DNA of 39,472 nt, taken from contig CAIWOY010000424.1 in the NCBI GenBank assembly GCA_903914415.1, positions 1 through 39,472 on the forward strand, given 5' to 3'. The DNA is from an uncultured Phycisphaerales bacterium (lineage in GTDB: Bacteria > Planctomycetota > Phycisphaerae > UBA1845 > Fen-1342). Shown here in pieces: positions 1 through 8,004 of the stretch. The position numbers and the translations under genes are program-made. Numbering within the stretch: position 1 is the first letter of the stretch; each line of letters opens with the position of its first letter. The notes under the pieces were generated by a model, which was not told the origin of the DNA, ran no database searches, and saw nothing but the letters and a program-made list of their open reading frames with translations.

Positions 1-207
1 AGCCGATAAACGCCGCGTCTGGAGCCGCGCTCCCGGCGCGTGAAACAGTACAGGCGTCGCCACAAACCCGGACCTTGTTCAGCCCGTTACCGCTTCCATA
101 GCATTGATAGTCAGCAAGCACGGCACGCAAGCCGCACGCGATCTGGAACACGTTTTCCGTGTTGCCATAGTGCCGCCGGCCAGGACCGGCGTCGGAAGGG
201 AGAAGCC

Positions 208-1206
208 ATGCGCTGGGACGCATTCGTTGTGACGTGCGCGCTCGCCGCCGCCGGGGCGGCCCGCGCCGGCGACATGACGGCTTCCGTACAGGCCAAGCTG
301 CTTACCGACGGCCGCTGGGCCGTGTACAAGGGGGCCGCCAACGGGGCCGACCTGGAGCTGCTCGGCACGAACGACCCGCCCTCGGCGGCCGACTTCCTGC
401 CGGTCCCCCAGCAGTGCCGCTTCGAGCTGGAAGATCAACGCTATATCTACGTCGTCGTCTGGGGCACGCCGCCCACGGACGGCGGGGTGTTGGCCGAGTT
501 CCTGTTCAACGGCATCGCCGTGCTGAGCGGCGACTCGACCTGGGAAGTGTGCCTGCCGCCGTTGCGGCTGGAGCCGGATGATCCGCCGCCGAGCACGAGC
601 GCGGTGGGCAGCCAGATTCGGCGTGCCAGCCGGCTGTTCGTGTGGCAGAAGGCGGCACTGGTCGGGGCCAACGGGTTTGGACCAGCGGGTGTAGTGCGTG
701 GAATCAGCGAGCGGGCAGCCTGGATGTGGAGCCCGGTCGACGTGAATGGGTGGCGTCCGGGGCCGCTGGCGGCGCGCAGCGGGCAGGTGCTGATCTTCCG
801 GATCAATCCCAACGAGCTGTGGCCCGAGATCGAGCTGTGGCACGAGCGGAACGTGGGCGTGGGCCCGGAGATTGGGGGAGCGATCAGTGGCGACGGGTAC
901 TATCGCTCTGGCGCAGGCTCGGCTGGCGCCGGGGGCGGCTCGGGAGTGCCTGCGATGGGCGGAACGGGCGCGGTCCGCGGGGTTCCCGACCCGTTCTCCA
1001 GCTTCGAGCCGCCGGGGGCGACGTCGCGGGTCGCGTCGGCGACGGAAAGCGGACGTTCCAGCCCGCGCCTGCCGCCGTCGCCGGTCTTATCCAGCACGGA
1101 TGACAAGCAACCTCCGGCCAATCCGCCGGAGCCGCCGGTCGTTCCCGAACCGAGTGCGGCGTTGCTGGCGTTGCTGTGCGCGGGGTGGATCCGGCCGCGG
1201 CGCTAG
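208..1206 (+). CDS. PEP-CTERM sorting-domain exported protein, function unknown
   Basis: A 332-residue exported protein. The start is taken at the ATG at 208, preceded by a GGAAGGGAG ribosome binding site; it gives a signal peptide (about residues 1-22, hydrophobic core then ARAG). The last 21 residues form a PEP-CTERM tail: VPEPS, a short hydrophobic stretch, and a terminal WIRPRR basic cluster. In known systems this tail is recognised by an exosortase and the protein is placed in the envelope or exopolysaccharide. The middle has no recognised catalytic domain; residues about 240-300 are Gly/Ser/Pro-rich and probably disordered. It converges with the ROK kinase gene, ending 25 nt from it. 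The tail is clear; the biological role is unknown. Confidence 0.75.
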   Translation: MRWDAFVVTCALAAAGAARAGDMTASVQAKLLTDGRWAVYKGAANGADLELLGTNDPPSAADFLPVPQQCRFELEDQRYIYVVVWGTPPTDGGVLAEFLFNGIAVLSGDSTWEVCLPPLRLEPDDPPPSTSAVGSQIRRASRLFVWQKAALVGANGFGPAGVVRGISERAAWMWSPVDVNGWRPGPLAARSGQVLIFRINPNELWPEIELWHERNVGVGPEIGGAISGDGYYRSGAGSAGAGGGSGVPAMGGTGAVRGVPDPFSSFEPPGATSRVASATESGRSSPRLPPSPVLSSTDDKQPPANPPEPPVVPEPSAALLALLCAGWIRPRR

Positions 1207-1231
1207 CGCGCCGCCGCCCGCCGGGCGCCGG

Positions 1232-2191
1232 TCATCCGCCGCGGGCCAGCGCAGCCGCCCCGATCGTGCCGGCGTCGGTCCCGAGCGTTGCGAACGCGAT
1301 GCGCGGTGCGTCGGGTGCGATCTTCCAACTCAAGCGTTCAAAATGCCGGCCGATCGGATCGAGCAGCCGCGCGCCGGCGTTGATCAGGCCGCCCGCAAAG
1401 ACCACCAGCTCCGGATTCAGCAGGTGCTGAATGTTCACCGCGCTCAGCGCGAGGTAAGCACACGTCTCGTCCCAGATTCGCACCGCCAGCCGATCGCCCT
1501 GCTCCATCGCCGCGACGACATCGCGCGCGTCGAAAGGCGTACCGGCTGCCACGAGGGGCTGTAGAACCGAGGATTCCCCGCCCTGCACGGCCTCACGCAG
1601 CCGCTCGGCCACGGCGTTGGCCGAGGCATAGCGCTCGAGGCAGCCGCGCTGCCCGCAGGGGCAAGGGCGACCGTCCGGGACGATCACCATGTGCCCGATC
1701 TCGCCGGCGTTGTCGTAGCGCCCGCGCCACAGCTTGCCATCCAGCACGATCCCGCCGCCAATCCCCGTTCCGAGCGTCAGCATGACCATGTCGCGCACGC
1801 CCTGGCCCGCGCCGGCCGAGTACTCGCCGAACGCTGCCGCGTTGGCGTCATTCTCCAGCACGACGGTCATGCCGGTGAGGCGTGTGAGCCGGTCGCGCAG
1901 CGGCACTTTGACCCAGCCGGGCAGGTTGGGGGCGCTATGGATGATGCCCTCCGCGTGCGACATCGGGCCCGGTGCCCCGACGCCGACACCGGCGATCTCG
2001 TCCTTGCGCAGGTTTGCCCGCCGCCGCAATTCATCGACGAGGCCGGCCATCCGGGTCAGTACGTGCTCGACGCCGCGCTCGGCCTCGGTCGGGATCGCGT
2101 GTTGCGCGACGAGCCGGAGGTCGGCGTCGCACACGCCGCCTTTGATGTTCGTGCCCCCGAGGTCGATTCCGATGGTATGCGTCGCCGCCAT
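1232..2191 (-). CDS. ROK family sugar kinase (glucokinase-like)
   Basis: A 319-residue cytoplasmic kinase of the ROK family, which phosphorylates glucose or related hexoses with ATP. Visible motifs in order: the phosphate-binding DLGGTN loop near residue 10, the LENDANAAAFGE sugar/catalytic-Asp motif near 115-127, the TLGTGIGGG second phosphate loop, EIGH, and the zinc cluster CPCGQRGC near 177-184. Length is normal for the family. No N-terminal helix-turn-helix is present, so it is an enzyme rather than a ROK repressor. An SD (AGGAG) lies 8 nt before the ATG. It is 42 nt downstream of the amidohydrolase gene on the same strand, so co-transcription is likely. The exact sugar cannot be told from sequence. 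Confidence 0.9.
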   Translation of the reverse strand: MAATHTIGIDLGGTNIKGGVCDADLRLVAQHAIPTEAERGVEHVLTRMAGLVDELRRRANLRKDEIAGVGVGAPGPMSHAEGIIHSAPNLPGWVKVPLRDRLTRLTGMTVVLENDANAAAFGEYSAGAGQGVRDMVMLTLGTGIGGGIVLDGKLWRGRYDNAGEIGHMVIVPDGRPCPCGQRGCLERYASANAVAERLREAVQGGESSVLQPLVAAGTPFDARDVVAAMEQGDRLAVRIWDETCAYLALSAVNIQHLLNPELVVFAGGLINAGARLLDPIGRHFERLSWKIAPDAPRIAFATLGTDAGTIGAAALARGG

Positions 2192-2233
2192 ATCGCCAGC
2201 TCCTGCCCTGTCCTGGCCGAGTGCGTTTCGCGG

Positions 2234-3859
2234 CTACGCATCCTCCGCCATGTGAATCTGTCCGTCCACCACGCAGCCCCGGATTCCAATGGTCAGCAAT
2301 GCCTCAGGCGCCGCGCCCAACGGGTCGTCGGTCCAGATCGTCAGATCGGCCGGTGCGCCGACCTCCAGCGTGCCCGCGGGGGCCGCGCGGCCCGTCGCGG
2401 CAGCCGCCCCGACCGTAAACGCCCGCAGAGCGTTGCCGATACTGATTCGCTGTTCGGGAAACCACCCGCCGTGCGGCTGGCCCCGCTCATCCGTCCGTAT
2501 GGTGGCCGCGAAGAGGCTCCGCCGCGGGTCGATGGACTCGACAGGCACATCCGACCCGGCAGCGAGCACCACGCCCGCGTCGAGCAGGCGGCGCAGCGGA
2601 TAGGCGTTGCGGCGAGCGCGTGGCCAGTGCCGATCCGCGGTCGCGATGTCGCCGAGGATGTGGCAAGGCTGGACCGACGCGACGATGCCGGCCCGCGCCA
2701 TGCGGCGCACGTCCGCCGGCCGCACGCACTGGGCGTGCTCGACGCGGTGGGGGAGCGTGGCCGGTTCCGGGCGCGGGGTGGCCGCGAGGGCCGCGACGGT
2801 TTCGTGCACCGCCCGATCGCCGATCGCGTGGATCCACGCGGCCCAGCCGTGTTCGACCGCCCTTCGCACCGTGGCCTTCAATTCCGCGCCCGTCAGCACC
2901 GGTACGCCGCAGTAGTCGCGGCGGCCGGGATACGGGTCGAACATGAATGCCGATTGCGAGCCGAGCGCGCCGTCGGCGAAGATCTTCACGCCGCCGATCC
3001 GCAGCCAGTCGTCGCCCAGTCCGCTGCGCAGGCCGAGCTGGCAGGCGCGGTCGAGGTCGGCGACAGCGACCGCGTGCACGATGCGCAGCCCGAGCCGCCG
3101 CGCGGTGCGGTGCCGGAGGAGGTGCGCCAGGGATGCCCCGTCATCCATTGCGTGCACGCCGGTGATCCCGAGGCGCCACGCCGCGCGGTATGCGTCCGCC
3201 AACGCGTCGTCGATGATGTGGCGCGCTGCGGCATCGGTCCGGCGGGCCACGTCGCGCAGGGGGTCGGGCAGCCGGTCGATCGCCGCTTCCTGGACGATGC
3301 CGGTCAGCCGGCCGCGCGCGTCGCGCACGTAGCGCCCGCCTTTCGGGTCCCGCGTGTGCGCGGTGATTCCGGCGGCGCGGAGTCCGGCGGTGTTGAGCCA
3401 CGTGGAGTGCCCGTCGCGGCTGTGGAGCAGGGCGGGACACCCGGGAACCGCGCGGTCCAGGTCCGCCGCCGTCGGGAATTTCACGCCCCAGCGGTTGTGA
3501 TCGAACCCGCGGCCGACGACCCATGCGCCGACACGGTGACGCTGCGCCTGCGCGCGGACACGTGCCAGGACGGCGTCGAGCGTCGTCAGGTCGGACAAAT
3601 CGATCACCAGCGCGCGCCCGAGCGCCCAGTAGAAGAAATGCGTGTGGCAGTCAACCAGCCCCGGCGTGACCACCGCGTCGCCCAGGTCCACGACGCGCGT
3701 CGCGCTGCCGCGCAAGCGCAGGACGCCGCGGCGCGGGCCGACGGCGACGATGCGTCCGTTCTGCACGGCCACCGCCTGGGCGGGCGCTGCGTGCGCCGCA
3801 AAGAGATGGCACCGTCTGGCGGAGAGTATCAGGTCAGGCGTGTTGGAGTGTGTTTTCAC
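2234..3859 (-). CDS. YtcJ-like amidohydrolase family 3 protein
   Basis: A 541-residue metal-dependent amidohydrolase of the YtcJ (amidohydrolase_3) group, hydrolysing an unidentified amide or cyclic substrate. From the chosen start the motifs are HTH at 72-74 (first metal site), HAIGD at 344-348, HRVEH at 371-375 and SDVPVE at 436-441, in the expected order and spacing. The frame stays open upstream to 4438, but that extension runs across the tRNA on the other strand and is arginine/proline-rich noise. The GTG at 3859 gives an N-terminus (VKTHSNTPDLILS) that fits the family and lies downstream of a good promoter at 4089-4117. It has no clear SD. A long rightward open frame covers this gene and is taken as antisense noise. 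Confidence 0.85.
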   Translation of the reverse strand: MKTHSNTPDLILSARRCHLFAAHAAPAQAVAVQNGRIVAVGPRRGVLRLRGSATRVVDLGDAVVTPGLVDCHTHFFYWALGRALVIDLSDLTTLDAVLARVRAQAQRHRVGAWVVGRGFDHNRWGVKFPTAADLDRAVPGCPALLHSRDGHSTWLNTAGLRAAGITAHTRDPKGGRYVRDARGRLTGIVQEAAIDRLPDPLRDVARRTDAAARHIIDDALADAYRAAWRLGITGVHAMDDGASLAHLLRHRTARRLGLRIVHAVAVADLDRACQLGLRSGLGDDWLRIGGVKIFADGALGSQSAFMFDPYPGRRDYCGVPVLTGAELKATVRRAVEHGWAAWIHAIGDRAVHETVAALAATPRPEPATLPHRVEHAQCVRPADVRRMARAGIVASVQPCHILGDIATADRHWPRARRNAYPLRRLLDAGVVLAAGSDVPVESIDPRRSLFAATIRTDERGQPHGGWFPEQRISIGNALRAFTVGAAAATGRAAPAGTLEVGAPADLTIWTDDPLGAAPEALLTIGIRGCVVDGQIHMAEDA

Positions 3860-3962
3860 GTCGTTTCGACCGGCCCTCTGTGCGCGACGGCGCCCGCCGT
3901 CGTCATCGGAAGTGGAGCTTACCACAGCCGGAGGCGGGGTTCCCGCGTGGCAGGGAAAAACG

Positions 3963-3992
3963 CGCGGGCGGCGCGGGCGGCGCGGGCGGCGC
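3963..3992. repeat. 9-bp GC tandem repeat (about three copies)
   Basis: Three consecutive near-perfect copies of GCGGGCGGC, followed by an A-run. This is a simple repeat in the leader of the amidohydrolase gene. Confidence 0.6.
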
Positions 3993-4088
3993 AAGAAAAA
4001 AAACGGAGCAGGCTGCGACGACCGGGGTGTTCGGGCCGAAGGGAGGAGGGAGGCCGTCGCTTTGTAAGCCTGCTCCGCTCTATAGTGC

Positions 4089-4117
4089 ATTATAGGGGGC
4101 GGGCGGCGTGGCGACAA
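4089..4117 (-). promoter_or_regulatory. Candidate sigma-70-type promoter for amidohydrolase-ROK pair
   Basis: Read on the minus strand: -35 TTGTCG (4117-4112), 17-nt spacer, -10 TATAAT (4094-4089). The -10 is a consensus match and the -35 matches at four of six positions. Transcription would begin near 4082, giving a leader of about 220 nt before the GTG at 3859, and excludes in-frame starts further upstream. Confidence 0.45.
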
Positions 4118-4237
4118 CAGCGATTCGTAAATCGATTCTGACAGACTCGAAATGAGTGTGCACGGCCCGCCCCGGGGCCGTTCCGCGCACTGAAGCGTCG
4201 TTTTTCTTTCCGCCATATCGGGCCTTGGATGGGCCCC

Positions 4238-4266
4238 TTGATTCCGGGCGCGTTGGAATCTAAGCT
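4238..4266 (+). promoter_or_regulatory. Candidate promoter for tRNA-Thr
   Basis: TTGATT (4238-4243), a 17-nt spacer, then TAAGCT (4261-4266). The predicted start near 4273 lies about 24 nt before the mature tRNA 5' end, a sensible distance for a tRNA leader. Confidence 0.45.
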
Positions 4267-4296
4267 TCGCAAGTTGCGCCCGCCTGCGGGTGGGAC

Positions 4297-4368
4297 GCCG
4301 ATGTAGCTCAATGGTAGAGCACGGCTTTCGTAAAGCCGGGGTTGTGGGTTCAAGTCCCTCCATCGGCT
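4297..4368 (+). tRNA. tRNA-Thr (anticodon CGT)
   Basis: A 72-nt cloverleaf. The acceptor stem GCCGATG pairs perfectly with CATCGGC (4361-4367), with discriminator T. The D arm is GCTC/GAGC with a short AATGGTA loop, the anticodon stem is CGGCT/AGCCG with loop TTCGTAA giving anticodon CGT (reads ACG, Thr), the variable loop is 5 nt, and the T arm has a TTCAAGT loop with one T-T mismatch in its stem. The 3' CCA is not encoded. Confidence 0.95.
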
Positions 4369-4643
4369 TGCACTCCTGGTTTGCGTGCGACCGCGCGAGC
4401 GCCGGTCGCCTTCCGCCGACAGATTGACTCCTCCGCACTTGCAGCGCCTGGCCGCGCGCGGAGCGCGCCGCGCCGCAGACGGTGAACGCGCGCGGCGGGA
4501 AGCACGTCGTGGCGCAGCGTGAGTCGGCGCCGAGTTCGAGCGCGCGACGGCGCGCAGCGCTGCGCCTGTGCCGGCGCGCGGGCGCGTCGTCGCGGAGCTG
4601 CGCTGCGGACTGGGCCGGGTGCGGCGGCGCGCTGGCTGGCCTG

Positions 4644-4671
4644 CGCGGCGGCGCGCCGCGTCAGTTTTTTT
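4644..4671 (+). terminator. Possible intrinsic terminator downstream of tRNA-Thr
   Basis: A 7-bp perfect GC stem, CGCGGCG (4644-4650) with CGCCGCG (4654-4660), closed by a 3-nt loop. After four bases (TCAG) comes a run of seven T (4665-4671). The gap between stem and T-run is larger than usual, so confidence is moderate. Confidence 0.45.
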
Positions 4672-4706
4672 GCAAAAAGCTCTTGCATAACTGCGCTGGT
4701 TTCGCG

Positions 4707-4833
4707 CAAGATTGTGATGCGCGCTGGCGAGCAGCCGCGCGACGACATGTTGTGTAGGGTGGTTCCGGTCGTGGAGCCGCCCGTCACGATGGAAGGTTCT
4801 TCCCGCGCCACGGCTAGACCTTCCATCTTTTTT
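4707..4833 (+). ncRNA. Candidate small non-coding RNA, no known family recognised
   Basis: The segment between two terminator-like hairpins can fold into three consecutive stem-loops. Hairpin 1 is 4719-4726 with 4732-4740 (8 bp, one bulged C). Hairpin 2 is GGGTGGTTCC (4757-4766) with GGAGCCGCCC (4773-4782): ten pairs with two G-U wobbles and a 6-nt loop. Hairpin 3 is a perfect 10-bp terminator stem with a T-run. A TTGCAT at 4683-4688 in an AT-rich patch could be a -35, but the matching -10 is poor, so the 5' end is uncertain. It does not resemble tmRNA, 6S, SRP or RNase P RNA as far as I can tell. Confidence 0.4.
4788..4833 (+). terminator. Intrinsic (Rho-independent) terminator
   Basis: Stem GATGGAAGGT (4788-4797) pairs perfectly with ACCTTCCATC (4818-4827), with a 20-nt loop, followed directly by TTTTTT (4828-4833). 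No T-run follows the stem on the other strand, so it acts rightward. The nearest rightward gene upstream is the tRNA, 420 nt away. Confidence 0.75.
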
Positions 4834-4900
4834 CAGGCGTTTTTCAGCATCTTTGCCGCCGGGCCGGCCCGGCGGTCGGCGGGGAGAATCAGCGTGCTCC

Positions 4901-5569
4901 TCAGCGCGCCGGAATCATCGCGAGCACTTGGTCGACGAGCTTGCGGATGCCCTCGAAGACCGCGGCCGGGCCGGGGCCGAGCATGTACGCCGGCGTCGTC
5001 ACCACTTTGTGGTCCGCGTCGACGGCGATGTCCGTGACCGGCTGGTTCTCGTGCCGGCCGCCCATGGCGACGATGGCACCGGCCGTGCCGGGGTCGTTGC
5101 CGATCGTGACCTTGACGGTGGTGCCACGACGACCGGCGATGCGGGCAAGGAGGGCCGGCGCGATGCAGATGGCGCCGACGGGCTTGCGCTGCGCGAGGCA
5201 GTCACTCACGAGACGGTCCACGTCCGGGTGCACCGTGCAGTTGGCGCCCTGGTCGGCGAAGCTGCACAGGTTCTTCGCGGCCCCGAAGCCGCCGGGGAGA
5301 ATTAGCGCGTCGAGCTCGGCCGCTTTCACCGCGGCCACGTCGCGAATGGCGCCGCGCGCGATGCGGGCGGCCTCCTTGAGCATGTTGCGCGTCTCGCTCG
5401 TGGGCCGGCGGGTCTCGTGATCGACGACGGCGGCCTGGTTCGCGTTCGGCGCGCAGCAGACCGCGGTCGCGCCGCGCTGGTCGAGCGCGAGCAGCGTCAG
5501 CACGGATTCGTGGATCTCGGCCCCGTCCAGAAAGCCGCAGCCGGACAGCAGCACTCCAACCTTGGGCAT
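4901..5569 (-). CDS. elbB: ElbB-like glyoxalase, DJ-1/PfpI superfamily
   Basis: A 222-residue cytoplasmic protein of the DJ-1/PfpI fold matching the ElbB group (glyoxalase-type protein linked to isoprenoid biosynthesis in E. coli). The N-terminal LSGCGFLDGAEIHE (9-22), LPGGFGAAKNLCSFA (91-105) and the nucleophile-elbow Cys135 in AICIAPALL are the group's signature; length is typical. A strong SD (AAAGGAG, 6-nt spacer) fixes the ATG start. It lies 73 nt downstream of the large secreted-protein gene on the same strand, with a repeat in between, so a shared transcript is possible. The physiological substrate is not settled for the family. Confidence 0.9.
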   Translation of the reverse strand: MPKVGVLLSGCGFLDGAEIHESVLTLLALDQRGATAVCCAPNANQAAVVDHETRRPTSETRNMLKEAARIARGAIRDVAAVKAAELDALILPGGFGAAKNLCSFADQGANCTVHPDVDRLVSDCLAQRKPVGAICIAPALLARIAGRRGTTVKVTIGNDPGTAGAIVAMGGRHENQPVTDIAVDADHKVVTTPAYMLGPGPAAVFEGIRKLVDQVLAMIPAR

Positions 5570-5587
5570 GGTTGTCTCCTTTCCGAA

Positions 5588-5622
5588 GAGCTGTCAGCCA
5601 ACAGCTCCCAGCCGTCAGCCAC
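5588..5622. repeat. Short CAGC/AGCC-type tandem repeat
   Basis: Degenerate tandem units of the form GCTGTCAGCCAACAGC / CCAGCCGTCAGCCA. A related tract occurs at 38681-38716. Such tracts are typical intergenic filler in planctomycete genomes; no function is known. Confidence 0.5.
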
Positions 5623-5642
5623 CGGAGCGTAGGCCGGCCCGC

Positions 5643-7832
5643 TCAATCGCGGAACTCGGCGGGCAGCTCGCCTTCGCGGCCGAGGCGGCGATAGGTGTCG
5701 CGCAGCGTCTTCTTGAATTCGGTGAGCGGCACAGCCTGTACATGTCCGTCGAGGAAGAGCACGTTGCGGCGGTCGTCCATGCCGTTGCGCTCGTAGGCCA
5801 GCACGTTCTGCGGATCGGCCTCGGTCGTCTGGCCCGCGACGTAGACGTACGAGACCGTACCCTCGGGATCGCGCGGGGATTGCAGCGTCTTCTCGGTAAT
5901 CGACTCGTCCTTCAGCAGAACGTCGAACGAGGGCGGAAAGCGATCGTGGTTGTCATTGGCGTAGACGTGGCACGCCATGCCGATGCCGCGCAGGTTGCTT
6001 GCGCTGGTCGCCGTCTTGGCTACCTCGCGCGCCCGGGCCAGCGAGGGCAGGAGGATCGAGGTCGCAACGGCCCCGCCGGCGACGGCCGCCGGCAGCGGGC
6101 AGCCGTCCCCGACGGTCGCGATCAGCACGCCGTCCGCGTCCTTGCTCGTCGTCCCCACGTAATTCGTCACCTTCTCGATGGCCTGGTTCACCGGCGGCAT
6201 GGTCGCCAGGTCGATCTCGCCGCCGGCCTTGGCGATCAGCGAGATCCCCAGCGTGCGGGCGGCGTTCAGGAGGGGATAGAACAGGCGGGCCAGGTAGCGC
6301 GAGTCGAAGTAGCTGAACGCCTGGATTTCCTTGGGCAGGGCGGCGCGCGCGGCCTTGACGTCGGGTTGATCCAGGAGGGTCTCGCCGCGCGTTTTCGGGT
6401 CCGCCTCCCGCAGCGCGACGGCGACCGTCTGCGGGAAGAGGCCGAACACCCAGCGGTGGTCGACAAAGCCCCACGCGGGGGCGACGGGCGACGGGACGCC
6501 GCCGATCAGAACGTAGTGGATCACGTGCTCCCCGTCTTTCGTCTGTTTGTGGAGCAACGTGGCCTTTTGCTGGGCCGCGAGCGGCGTGAGCATCTGGACC
6601 ACGCGCTCGAGAATGGCCTCGAGCTTCTCCTCGTCCGCGACGTCGACCGCCAGCACCGACCCGGTCAGCAGCAGACCGCCGTGCGCCGGCGCGTCGAACA
6701 GAGCCCAGGTGTCGCCGAACGTCGGCAGCAGATCGTCAGTGAGTGAGAAGCCGAGCACCTGCGCGCTGACGGCCAGCGCGCCCTGGACCGTGGGGGCCGA
6801 ATCGGGCGCGACCTCGTTCAGAATGCGCTGGGCCTCCTGCCACAGGCCGGACAGGTCGAGATTGCTGACGTAGGCCCAGTAGGCGTCCTTCGGCACGATC
6901 ATGAGATCGGCGTCAACCAGCGGCTGCTGGTCCCAGATCTTGAGCAGCCCCCGCATGGGCCCGTCGATGTGGGCGAACGCCGTCATGCGGGCCTTGTCGC
7001 CCTGCCGGTCGATCAGCAAGTACTTGGAGCGCACCGCGGTCAGCCCAAGCTCGTCCAGCAACTGGTTGGCGACGGGCGGCAGCGGGTGGCCGGACTCCTC
7101 GGCCACGCCCTTGACGCGGCTGATGATCCGTTGCACGTCGGCGTACACGCAGAACGACGGGATGTCCGGCTTCGCGCCGACCTTCTGCCGAACGAACTGG
7201 AACTCGCGTGCGGCGGCCAGGTTGTCTGCATTACCGTTCAGGCAGTCGATGACCTTCCCGGCCGCGACATCGCCCAAGGCCAGGAGGAAGCAGTCGCGGT
7301 GGACGCCCCAGACGAGGGACATCTGGCCCCCGGGAAGGCGTAGGGCCTCCAACGGCACGTCCCTGACTGAGTGCGGCACGTCTTTGACGGGCTGCGACTC
7401 CGCAGGGCCGGGACCCAGCTTTGTCGCGATTTCCTGCACCCGCTGGGCGAGCTTGGCCGAGTCGGCGCCGGCGGCCACCACCAGCGCTGCTTGGATGTCC
7501 GGCTGGCCGTCCACGACGGTGACGTCAAACACGCCGAGGCCGCCGGGTGCAGTCGCCAGCGTCATGAGCGCATCCACCAGCGGCGTCGCCCACTCGATGT
7601 CCTTCTGGCCGCCGTCTTCCGCATGGAGCTTCAGGACGCCGTCGATGAGCTCGCGTGCCTTCTGTAGCTCGGCGGAGTCCTTCTGCGCCCACGGCGTCCA
7701 GCCGACATAGATTGCCGTCTCGCCGGGCATGTACTTCGCTACGTCCACCGGCTCGGCCGCCTGGGCGACCGCGACGAGCCATGCGAGTGCGCCGGCACAA
7801 ACCAACCGATGAATCCACCACGGGCAAAACAT
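5643..7832 (-). CDS. Secreted protein with pseudopilin-like C-terminal segment, function unknown
   Basis: A 729-residue exported protein. A perfect SD (AAGGAGG, 6-nt spacer) precedes the ATG. Residues 1-26 form a signal peptide ending AQAA. Residues about 27-570 have no recognised enzyme motif; the overall style (substrate-free alpha/beta repeats, 'MPGETAIYVGW' opening) recalls the large DUF3352-type planctomycete envelope proteins. From about 594 the protein reads like the core of a type II pseudopilin (LLPSLARAREVAK, SNLRGIGMACHVYANDN), normally found at the N-terminus of such proteins, and ends with the VLFLDGHVQAVP motif of H-X9-DG prepilin-associated proteins, though the His is not present at its usual place. 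A minus-strand TATAAT at 7961-7956 could be its -10. Confidence 0.7.
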   Translation of the reverse strand: MFCPWWIHRLVCAGALAWLVAVAQAAEPVDVAKYMPGETAIYVGWTPWAQKDSAELQKARELIDGVLKLHAEDGGQKDIEWATPLVDALMTLATAPGGLGVFDVTVVDGQPDIQAALVVAAGADSAKLAQRVQEIATKLGPGPAESQPVKDVPHSVRDVPLEALRLPGGQMSLVWGVHRDCFLLALGDVAAGKVIDCLNGNADNLAAAREFQFVRQKVGAKPDIPSFCVYADVQRIISRVKGVAEESGHPLPPVANQLLDELGLTAVRSKYLLIDRQGDKARMTAFAHIDGPMRGLLKIWDQQPLVDADLMIVPKDAYWAYVSNLDLSGLWQEAQRILNEVAPDSAPTVQGALAVSAQVLGFSLTDDLLPTFGDTWALFDAPAHGGLLLTGSVLAVDVADEEKLEAILERVVQMLTPLAAQQKATLLHKQTKDGEHVIHYVLIGGVPSPVAPAWGFVDHRWVFGLFPQTVAVALREADPKTRGETLLDQPDVKAARAALPKEIQAFSYFDSRYLARLFYPLLNAARTLGISLIAKAGGEIDLATMPPVNQAIEKVTNYVGTTSKDADGVLIATVGDGCPLPAAVAGGAVATSILLPSLARAREVAKTATSASNLRGIGMACHVYANDNHDRFPPSFDVLLKDESITEKTLQSPRDPEGTVSYVYVAGQTTEADPQNVLAYERNGMDDRRNVLFLDGHVQAVPLTEFKKTLRDTYRRLGREGELPAEFRD

Positions 7833-7955
7833 GTGCGGCCTCCTTGGCGATGCTGGGACGAGTTGCGGCGCGTGAATCCGCGGCCCGCGGCTCGCCTTTC
7901 ACGGATTTCGAAACTACGTTCTTACAAAACCCTGTGGGTATTCGCGCCCGCGTGC

Positions 7956-7963
7956 ATTATATT
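7956..7963. promoter_or_regulatory. Overlapping divergent -10-like elements
   Basis: ATTATATT reads TATATT rightward (toward mqnA, about 40 nt before its ATG) and TATAAT leftward (toward the 7832 start, leader about 120 nt). No convincing -35 is seen for either. The ten bases GTGCATTATA (7952-7961) recur exactly at 4085-4094. Confidence 0.3.
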
Positions 7964-8004
7964 CCGGGCAGATAGGAACGGTACCTCTCGGTTAGGCGCT
8001 TTCC

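Larger units (their letters stand above)
3860..4296. other. Intergenic region between amidohydrolase and tRNA-Thr
   Basis: No gene is seen here. It holds a 9-bp GC-rich tandem repeat, a short A-run (about 3994-4002), a leftward promoter candidate for the amidohydrolase and a rightward promoter candidate for the tRNA. Confidence 0.5.
4369..4900. other. Long GC-rich intergenic region with two terminator-like hairpins
   Basis: 532 nt without a convincing protein gene. Open frames on both strands here are alanine/arginine-rich, and one overlaps the tRNA. The first 270 nt are very GC-rich and otherwise featureless. They end in a hairpin and T-run (4644-4671), then an AT-rich patch, and then the candidate small RNA and its terminator (to 4833). 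Confidence 0.6.

Noticed and set aside
1691-4141. Very long rightward open frame (816 codons) across the ROK kinase and amidohydrolase genes
   Set aside because: It is antisense to two well-supported enzymes with intact motifs. High-GC codon bias produces such antisense frames, and its translation has no recognisable domain.
4350-4826. Leftward arginine/alanine-rich frame resembling a histone-like tail
   Set aside because: It overlaps the tRNA and both terminator hairpins, has no SD, and shows only composition similarity.
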